Source: Paralithodes platypus
Taxonomy: Eukaryota; Arthropoda; Malacostraca; Decapoda; Lithodidae
Direction: 5' to 3'
NCBI GenBank assembly: GCA_032716605.1
Contig: CM064501.1
Span: 22,435,008 to 22,499,007, forward strand
DNA: 64,000 nucleotides
This document shows positions 32,889-41,722 of this stretch, in pieces. Numbering within the stretch: position 1 is the first letter of the stretch; each line of letters opens with the position of its first letter. The notes beneath the pieces were generated by a model, which was given only the letters and a program-made list of their open reading frames with translations, searched no databases and was not told the origin of the DNA. The translations under genes and the position numbers were made by a program.

Positions 32889-33368
32889 CCTCTGAAGTGC
32901 GCATGGGGGTAATTGGAAACGTCCCCCTGTGCTGACGTATTTGAGGTGTTTCCGCCACTAAAATATTCATTGTGCCATTAATAGCATTAATACTTATCCA
33001 TATGCGCCTATTATGGGTTGATTATAAAGGTATTAACCTGAAACAACAATAAAACGAGTGAAAACAGCGTTTGGATGGTCAAAATCGGAGATATAGCCCG
33101 CGAGTTGTATAATGTATGGGTGAGGCAATCTGCTTTCCCGCCAATTTCCCCCAAGGCCACTGAGACACAGTCGATCGATACTCTCTCTCTCTCTTGCACT
33201 CGCTTGCTATCAGTGATGACCACACCCTCCAATCGGATTTCTAATGTTAGCACGAAAATATACCTCAGAATAAGGGAATAACAGGGAAAATAGGTGATAA
33301 CTGAAGGAGAGGAGGAAAGTGGGGAAGGAGGGGAGGTAGAGGACTGAGATTTTGCATGGCCCAGGGGC

Positions 33369-33404
<36 letters not shown>

Positions 33405-33514
33405 ATTTTTTTTTTTTTTCGATGTCAAAAGTTGATTTTTATTTTCTCTGACTCTTAAGAGTCTCCCCGCAGTGCGCCGGGGGAACTCTTAAGAGTCTCC
33501 CCGCAGCTCCCGGG
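32889..33514 (-). mobile_element. Array unit 3: modular-end miniature element, inverted
   Basis: TTAA at 32885-32888 and 33515-33518. Same element in the opposite orientation; with unit 2 it makes a palindrome centred near 32850. Confidence 0.9.
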
Positions 33515-33690
33515 TTAAAAAGTCCTTCCCTTTCCTTTCCCTTGGGAAGGGAAAATCTTTCCCTTAAGAGTCGTATTCTTAAACAATTCTTTCCCTTCGA
33601 AAATGAAAGGAAGGAATTTTCTTTCGATTTGGTATTCTTAAAAAGTCCTTCCCTTTCCTTTCCCTTGGGAAGGGAAAATCTTTCCCTTAA

Positions 33691-33799
33691 CCCGGGAGCT
33701 GCGGGGAGACTCTTAAGAGTTCCCCCGGCGCACTGCGGGGAGACTCTTAAGAGTCAGAGAAAACAAAAATCAACTTTTGACATCGAAAAAAAAAAAAAA

Positions 33800-33834
<35 letters not shown>

Positions 33835-34316
33835 GGCCCCTGGGCCATGCAAAATCTCAGTCCTCTACCTCCCCTCCTTCCCCACTTTCCTCCTCTCCTT
33901 CAGTTATCACCTATTTTCCCTGTTATTCCCTTATTCTGAGGTATATTTTCGTGCTAAAATTAGAAATCCGATTGGAGGGTGTGGTCATCACTGATAGCAA
34001 GCGAGTGCAAGAGAGAGAGAGAGAGTATCGATCGACTGTGTCTCAGTGGCCTTGGGGGAAATTGGCGGGAAAGCAGATTGCCTCACCCATACATTATACA
34101 ACTCGCGGGCTATATCTCCGATTTTGACCATCCAAACGCTGTTTTCACTCGTTTATTGTTGTTTCAGGTTATTACCTTTATAATCAACCCATAATAGGCG
34201 CATATGGATAAGTATTAATGCTATTAATGGCACAATGAATATTTTAGTGACGGAAACACCTCAAATACGTCAGCACAGGGGGACGTTTCCAATTACCCCC
34301 ATGCGCACTTCAGAGG
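33691..34316 (+). mobile_element. Array unit 4: modular-end miniature element
   Basis: TTAA at 33687-33690 and 34317-34320. Near-identical to units 1 and 2. Confidence 0.9.
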
Positions 34317-34629
34317 TTAAACAGGGGAAAATATTGGAATTTGAAGGACTCTCACTAGGCAGGTCTTCAGTTTTCCCTTCGTCATTTTGTTCATAACATT
34401 CTTATATAATTGGAGTCAGTGTGACTAAATATTGGATTTGACCACTATGTAATTTTATTAACATGATGTAATGCACGATATTGAAAATGATATTGAAAAT
34501 AAAGTAATGTTATTATAAGTTTTAGAAGACCACTGATCTCGGAGGCTCTGCGTGAATTCGCGTGCGGACGATTCGGGCAATTTCGGGCTGCCAGCTGATA
34601 GCCTATTCCTCATCTTATACATATTTTGA

Positions 34630-36600
34630 TTATTATTGATTTTCATTGGTTTACTGATGTAGCCCTTTCAAAGCATCAATTTTGTGCACGGTGTGAATAT
34701 ATTTTGGCACGTGTTAATGCAATAAGTGTCAACATTACCAGGTTTTGAGGCTTGCCAGAGATACGCTATCAACAATTCCCAGTAATACCATACTTTACAT
34801 AACTAAAAATAGCTAGGCATATACTGTAATATTAATATAAATTTATGGGCTAACAGTAATAGTGGTCAATCATCTTATATACTAATTTAGACTACCTTAC
34901 CTGTACCACATATTGGGTTAGGCTAGGTGGCTAGGCCTAGGCTTAGCCTACAGCCTACAGTAGGCTACATCATCATGTAAGCTAGCCTAGCCCAGGCTAA
35001 TCTATTTTTCTTATGAATTTCATGACTCATACAGGATTGTAGGCCTAATTTTTTTTTCTTAGGCTACATCCCCACTGAATAAACTAACCTAGGCTAGTCT
35101 CTGTCCCTCTAGGCTAGCCGATCATAATGTTCAAGCCAACATTTGTTAGATTTTGTCAGAATTGGATCACCTCAGATAGGCTATCTGGATTTTAAAATGT
35201 TGTGAATTTATTAGGCCTATGGGAAGGATGTAGTATTTGGACATACTATATGGCGCCTGCCTTGGTTTACACTACGCGGAACGGCGGCAGCAGTGAACGC
35301 TCGCGATCATGTTCCAGTCTATTTTGACTGCCGCAGGATTCAATAATAGGTTGACGGGGTCCTCACCCCCCCCCCATTACATGTTGTTATCATCATATAT
35401 TATATTGCCAGCAGGTGGAAAATAACCGTTAAAATAGACGGGAACGTAACCACGCGCACTACCTATGTAAACATGACGACCGTACACCCGGATACATCCT
35501 TCACGATTCACGACTTTTGACTGCTTTTTTTAAGTAATTTGCCCCCTGCTGGCAAAATGCCTATATATGATGATGACAATAAGTCATGGGGGAGTGAGGG
35601 GGGCCCTCAACCTAATGTTGTATCCCACGGCAGTCAATATAGACGGAAACGTGATCGCGAGCGTGCGAGTAGTGTAAACAATGCAGGCGATAAGCTCTAA
35701 ATTCCTCGAATACTACATCCTTACCTTTATTACTTTATGTTATAGAAAGTCCGAGTTACCTTTTCACTATAATATTTTCCCTGATTTTCATAGCCTTGTA
35801 CACTATCAGGGAGCTTGTTTTTAGATTATTCGGTAGCTACCGGGTATCTTAACTACAGTTCAAGGAGACTACAGCAGCAGTTTGCACGCTCTCTGCGTTT
35901 ATTTTTAATTTGACAGTGTTTGGTGTTCAAACCCCCCCCCCCCCCTGGACATAATTGTCATCATCATATTCATATGTAATGCCAGCAGGAGGCAAATAAC
36001 CACTCGCCGAGGGATGATTTCAGAAAAAAGTGACAAAATCTGACGCATAGAGCGTGCTAATATTGCCGCAGTGTCTGCTTGAATATTGTCATCATATTAC
36101 CCTAATCAAAACAAAATCCCTTGAAAAACATATTTATAAACACTAGCCTATTCAATACTATTGGTTGTGAGTACAATTATAGGCTACCCTAATTTTTCAT
36201 TACAGTATATCCTAGCCTAATCCCTCTACTTTCTTTAAATATCCAAACAATATAACTTAACCTGAGAACCTAAGATAGGCCTAGGCTATGCTAATATACA
36301 GCGTTTGATTATGCCGAGTGTATAGGCTAACTTACTAACATTAGTAGTAGCTAAAAGTCTGGTAGGCTAAAAGAAAATTTATAAGATTAGAGCCCAAAAT
36401 TGCTAATGAAAAAATGTGGCTACTTATTTTGGGCTGTATACAGTATGGTATGAGATATTGTTGAAAACTTGGGATTGTTCTTGATCCCTGGCAAGCCTCA
36501 AAACCTGAATTTTCAACTTATTACATTAACATGTGTCAAAGTGTAGTCACACTGTGCACAATATTAATGCATTGAAAGGACTGAATCAGCAAAGCAATAA
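34630..36600. mobile_element. Foldback element with ~170-bp diverged inverted repeats
   Basis: 34630-34800 and 36435-36600 are inverted repeats; shared landmarks are gtgcacggtgtga / tcacactgtgcac and ggttttgaggcttgcca / tggcaagcctcaaaacc. Between them lies AGGCCTA-rich DNA and a second inverted-repeat element (35211-35735). Target duplications were not found. No ORF supported. Confidence 0.65.
35211..35735. mobile_element. Miniature element with long inverted halves
   Basis: Left half aaggatgtagtatt...cgctcgcgatca...ttgactgccg...aggttgacgggg; the right half is its diverged reverse complement (caacctaatgttgtatcccacggcag...). A cccccccc/gggggg pair and atgatgatgaca motifs flank the centre. Partial related sequence is at 35925-36010. 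Confidence 0.65.
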
Positions 36601-36884
36601 TAGTCAAATATAGCCTACTCAATGTTTGTAAGGAAAACCCCACTAGTCACCAGAGTCCCCCGCACACTGTTTCAAATAAAATTTGTGGATTTTCTGTCTG
36701 AATTTACTTTACATCCTTAGTATTCTCTAGTCTTGAAGGTTAGGAATAATTATGGTATTATTACATACAGTACATACAGTGTTGGAACATCAGTGCTTCC
36801 AGCAGCTGTGGTGGGTGGATCGGTATCAGTCATTATTATGATCAGTATGGCAGTGGTGGACAAGTCCCCGTCAGTTTTTAGTGT

Positions 36885-37048
36885 GTACAGGTCAGCGAAA
36901 GAACGTGACACCGGATCTAATTGCACATTATATTGGGCTGCACAAGGAAGGCCAGTTAGTGAAACAAATAGTGCAAGCCACTGGTGTATGTGAGAAATCG
37001 GTAAGAAATTGGGCGAGGCCTTACAAAGATATTTGCCTAACTACATGA
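36885..37048 (+). pseudogene. Helix-turn-helix fragment of a transposase
   Basis: The frame starting in gtcagcgaaagaacgtgaca gives a ~50-residue segment with LIAHYIGLHKEGQL followed by QIVQATGVCEKSVRNW, which fits a helix-turn-helix of the kind at the N terminus of Tc1/mariner- or pogo-type transposases. It starts after an acceptor-like tgtgtacag and ends at a stop at 37046-37048. No catalytic domain follows within the next kilobase. Family assignment is tentative. Confidence 0.4.
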
Positions 37049-37429
37049 TAACCTAGCCTTTGCCAAACTATATGATAGTCTAGCCTTTGAGGGAATAGTA
37101 AAGAACATAAGAATATCACCCAATCTTCAAAACTATACTCATGGATAGCTAATAATTATGATGAATAACCTACTCATTGATGCCTAAATCATAACTATTG
37201 GTGATTCATCTTTTATTCAGATTACCCAAGAACAAAAATCAATTTAAAAATTGGAAGAATCTTATTTAAAGGTTCAGTATTATCCAAGCAACCTTCCGCG
37301 TCGATTTGCACGCTCTTGGCCATGACCGTTAAGTTCACTTCTATTATGTCCGCTTCTTAGGTTGAGGGGGGCCTCACCTTCCCAGGAATTATTGTCATCA
37401 ATATACAGTATATATTGTTTGCAGAAGGG

Positions 37430-37860
37430 CAAATAACAAATAATGGTAAGGGTTGTGTTAGTGGGCGTACTGTCCACTTTGTTTACAGTCGCACGCTCGC
37501 AGTTACATTCGCGTCTAATTTCATTGCTGTTATTTGCCCCTGCTGGTAATATGTATGATAATGACAACAAGTCATGGGGATGATGGGGGGTGAGCCCCCT
37601 CAAACCATTATTGTATCCCACGGCAAAACAATTTACCCAACACCTGGCCGTGGGATACAATAATGGTTTGAGGGGTGCTATGTCCCCTTACCCCCCATGA
37701 CATTGTCATCATCATCATATACAGTATATTACCAGGGGCAAATAACAGCAGTCAAATTAGACGTGAATTTAACTGCGAGTGTGCTAATATGGAAACAAAG
37801 CAGGTGGTACGCCCGCTAACACAACCCTTACCAAAATAGGGAAGGATGTCATGTTGTGCG
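37430..37860. mobile_element. Palindromic miniature element related to 35211-35735
   Basis: Inverted halves meet near 37640: ggtaagggttgtgttagtgg...cattattgtatcccacgg and ccgtgggatacaataatg...ccgctaacacaaccc. Poly-G/poly-C and gtcatgggg motifs are shared with the 35.2-kb element. Confidence 0.7.
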
Positions 37861-37879
37861 CTCGCACTTACGTTCCCAT

Positions 37880-38814
37880 CCATTATTTTTTTCTGCTATT
37901 TGCCCCCTGTCATTACTGCATGAATACTAGGTTAAGTTAGGTTAGGTTGTTTGGTTAGGCTAATTTATTTTTATATCCAAAGGCATCCGCATAGTGTAAA
38001 CAAGGTGGGCGGTACTGCCGGTACACCCGGTAACTACATTCTTGCCCAAAATAATGTATAAAAATAAAAAACGGTCAAATTAGATAATTAATAAATAAAT
38101 ATCGGTAGCCTAAATATAAACATTGAAAAAAACTAGTAAATCTACTATGGGCCATGAATTGCAATTTTTTGTTCGCTGAATAGAAAACAAATCTAGCCTA
38201 GGCCTATATAATATATAGGCTAGGCCTACAGAAGTTCAAGTTAGTATTTGAACTCAGCACACCAGAATATGTCAGGCTATAATGTGTATTGAACTTTGAA
38301 GGTAAATACTTCTCAATAGTGGGTTATTGTGCGATTCCTATAGCCTAGTTGTTAAGTTTTGGTCAGAAATGGAAGACTTGACCTTGTAATTGAAAAGTTC
38401 TCATGCTTGATATACGGTACACTAATTCGCACTACATTCGGCTAATCTAATTTATCTCCATCCCTGTTTCTTATCATATCAGTTTATATGTAATTATATT
38501 CTTGGATAATAGCCTATAGGCTAGGTCTAAATACTACAACAAAATATGGCTTGTACATGCGCGATTTAGAGCTAGGATCCTGTATTTATTAATATCATGT
38601 TGACAATTCATTCTTGTGTTTGTGCAAGTCAACATAATATGCTTTGAAGACAATATTTGTGGTCTAAATCATGTTTTGGGCAACAATAATGCAAGTCAAC
38701 CCTTGGAAACGTTTGTTTGACAAGGTTTGTTTACTACTTCAGGGAGTTCAGGCATACCAACTGGTACGCGCCTAGCTTCGCCTGTGGAACAGAGCTACCA
38801 ACACTTCCGAAAGA
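37880..38814. other. No gene recognised
   Basis: AT-rich DNA with AGGCCTA-type motifs. No ORF or structural feature I can support. Confidence 0.5.
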
Positions 38815-38936
38815 TTTCCTTCCAAGGAATTCTTTAAGAATACCGAAGGGAAAGAAATTTCCTTGGAAGGGAAAGGAAAGTTAAAGGAAGGTATGGGTTT
38901 TTAAGAATACGACTCTAAGAGTGTTCTCGCCAGGGT
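38815..38936 (-). repeat. Diverged copy of the TTAA-punctuated module
   Basis: Contains ttctttaagaataccgaagg, ttccttggaagggaaagg and tttttaagaatacgactc, the reverse complement of the 31935-32176 unit with changes. Confidence 0.6.
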
Positions 38937-39529
38937 TAATTACTCCTATCATTGACATGCTCTCTGGAGACTGAGTGAGTTCATTTGTGTGTGTGCGACC
39001 GATATTTCTGAAGAATTTGTGTATGTGAGTGCTTCCTTTTATGTTATATTATGCATAATTGTAAAAATTTCATTCAAAGTTAATCCTAAAAGTTTGATAA
39101 ATGTTTTACTAAGAAGATGATTTTACCATTTATATATGTTGTGAATTTGAATTATTCTTGTGCGTATTAGCTAATACAGCTCGAAAGCCATATTGATTTT
39201 CATGTTAACCCGGGAACTGCGGGAAGACTCTTAACCTCTCCGCGGCGCACAGGGGGTTTTCTACAGGGTAAGACTGTGCGCACCTATGATGATTTTGGGA
39301 CCTATTGCCAATTTCGATAAAAAGTACATCATCGTGTAGGGAATGTTTGCGTGCATCGGCCCATATATATTTGACCCCCCAAAAAATGTCTGGGGGGGGT
39401 AGGGGAACGGTCCGTAGTTGAAAAATGTGGAGCGAATGGCACCGCGCGGCTAGATTGTCATCGAGCGGCGAGATTTCCCTGCCGAATATTTACGCGCGCA
39501 GGGGATAGAAGGAGAGGGAGGAGGGGGTG

Positions 39530-40100
39530 GGTTACCGCGTATTATCACGTATATCTCCTTTTTCGAGCCCTTTTAGGCTATTTAGAGTATGTATACGTGT
39601 GTGTAGGGCACCCATATAACAATGAATATGCCTCATAGTGACCAAAAATTGCAATATATAAGGGAATTATAAGAGAATATTTAGGCGGGAATGAAGATGT
39701 GTTGGAGGTTTGGCGGCAATTTATGAGCTGAGAGTGTGGTTTACGCCATACATATCACGTATATCTTGTACGTAGAGCACTGTCACGCTATAATACAGAC
39801 TTGTACGTATGTATACGTGCCATATATCAAAATTTATACCGCATATAAACCAATTCATGCGATATTTACGCACATTATCAATGAGTTTCTATGCGTGAAC
39901 CAAGGTGTGAGTGAGTTGTGGTGGGAATGAAAGGGGGAGAGGGTGTGTTACGCCATAAATATCACGTCAATCTTGTATTTAGAGCACTCTCATGCTATAA
40001 TAAAGACGTGTACATATGTAGGCGTCCCATATAACAAGGAATATACCGCATATAGCCCAATTGATGCGATATTTACGCAAATTGTGAATGTGTTTCTAGC
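39530..40100 (+). repeat. Tandem ~207-bp repeats inside the piggyBac element
   Basis: Landmarks tacgccata.atatcacgt, agagcact.tcacgctataata and gcgatatttacgca recur at 39740-39880 and 39947-40083, 207 bp apart; a third, weaker unit starts near 39533. The period is a multiple of three, which explains two similar short ORFs here. A coding role is unlikely. Confidence 0.7.
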
Positions 40101-40348
40101 AGACAGAAGCCTGAAAGGGGGGGTTGGGGGTGGGTGGGTGGGTGGGAGGGAGGCATGCAGGGGTGCAGTGAGTGAGTGAGTGTGAGTCGTGGAGAGATGG
40201 AAGTCAGGCAGATCTCTAGATAGATAACCAGCTTAGTGATAATTGTGGAGGCGCCCCAGGCGTATTGATGTTTGGTATTTTGACCCTTATGTCTACCAGA
40301 TGGCTGGTGTTCGTTGCCATCAACAGGTCTACAATAACATGAGTCAGG

Positions 40349-40351
<3 letters not shown>

Positions 40352-40388
<37 letters not shown>
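40352..40388 (+). repeat. (GA)n microsatellite
   Basis: Uninterrupted gagagaga run. Confidence 0.9.
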
Positions 40389-40391
<3 letters not shown>

Positions 40392-41193
40392 TGAGACATG
40401 CGTATGTCGTACATATAAATGGACTTCAGAATTGCATTTTTATGCAAGCAGACATTGCATTTTAGACACATGTGAAGTACCACAGAAACATGTAGGCCAT
40501 TGACTGTAAATAAAGTACTATATTTATAGACCACCAGCGACGGTGCTGAGTCAACACAGGCAGATTGCCTGTTGTGATAGAGGGCTAAATATAGACTGGT
40601 GTCTCCTTACACCTGCGAAAGGGTAGATTGCCACCAGAGAAACGTTTACTTATTTATTTCGAAGTAATATGCAATCTAAATGTATATTCGAGACCTACTG
40701 CAATTATTTGTATGACAGTCATGACTATGTATAATCCAATATACGCGCGTAGGCGAGACATAAGAAAGCTGGTTGAGCAATTTTCGACACCCACACAGTT
40801 ATTATTCATTTTTATTTACAATATTATACAATACAAATGTATTTGTGAAGAGTATTTTATCCATTATTGTATTTATACCAATTTTGTTCCCAGACAGAGC
40901 TGCTGTAGCTGGAGAATCAAGGAGCGGCAAGGGTCACCTCGTGACCGCCTGACCGTGTGAAAATGAGTGGAGTCACACTGAGAGGGGCAATTTTGCTGAG
41001 TGTTTGGGCAATTTTTGACAGAATAAAGTTATATAATTACTAATTCTTGACAGAGACAAACTATTATAAACCTTGGCATGATATAATTGATAATCCCATC
41101 AATTTACAAACGTAAATTGGTGGGATAATTCATTTTTTTTTGTATATTGTCATTTCGATTGTACACACGAAGTTTTGAGTGATATTTGGTATG

Positions 41194-41274
41194 AGCTCCT
41201 GTGGCATGGTTGGTAAGGTCGCGGACTGGAAAACTCAAAGTGTCGTAGGGTAGTGGGATCGAATCCAGGAGGGG
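41194..41274 (+). other. tRNA-like sequence (SINE head or tRNA pseudogene)
   Basis: 81 nt with matching ends (gctcctg ... caggagg), a box-A-like tggcatggttggtaagg and a box-B-like gggatcgaatcc. The long segment between anticodon and T arms (about gtgtcgtagggtagtg) would suit a class II tRNA such as Ser or Leu. The anticodon stem does not pair well, so a working tRNA is unlikely. Confidence 0.45.
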
Positions 41275-41328
41275 GTTATGGGGAAGGTTTTATATTGTCT
41301 AGAAAAAATTTTATAAATTTTTTTTTTT

Positions 41329-41409
41329 ACAAGATCATGCCATTGTATTCAAACAATATGAAATATTCATAGAATATCATATTGTAAGAATACAATGACA
41401 TGACCTTGT
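41329..41409. repeat. 81-nt imperfect hairpin
   Basis: acaagatcatgccattgtat at the left pairs with atacaatgacatgaccttgt at the right, and the stem continues inward through caatatgaaatattc / gaatatcatattg. Few mismatches and a loop of only a few bases. It lies in the 3' non-coding part of the piggyBac element, before the transposase end. Confidence 0.8.
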
Positions 41410-41722
41410 TTTCTTTTTTTCTTTTTTTATTGTTTTATTTTATTATCATAGTAGGTTTGACATGATTTATTGAAACATATTTATTTTTGTACAATTCATT
41501 TGAGGTAAGAAAATAATTATATACACATTACTTAGGCTAATAACAAACATATATATTGATATACTAAAAAAATAAGGCATATTACATGTAAATCTTTGAA
41601 ACTTATAAACTAAATAATGAAACATACAATTATATAATGTAAAAGCTATATCACAGGGACATCTTTGGAACTTATACATTATATAATATATGTTACATTA
41701 TGAGGTAGCGTGATCAATTAGG

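Noticed and set aside
31389..34194. Several 60-210 codon ORFs with poly-Phe tracts
   Set aside because: Repeat-derived frames through A/T runs of miniature elements; identical in each copy because the copies are identical.
37280..37660. 126-codon minus-strand ORF
   Set aside because: Lies over the palindromic miniature element; no domain and no codon pattern.
40073..40534. 153-codon minus-strand ORF with Ser/Leu repeats
   Set aside because: Generated by the (GA)n and (GGGT)n microsatellites.
41194..41274. Functional tRNA gene
   Set aside because: Box A and B are present, but the anticodon stem does not pair properly and the sequence lies inside a transposon; kept only as tRNA-like.
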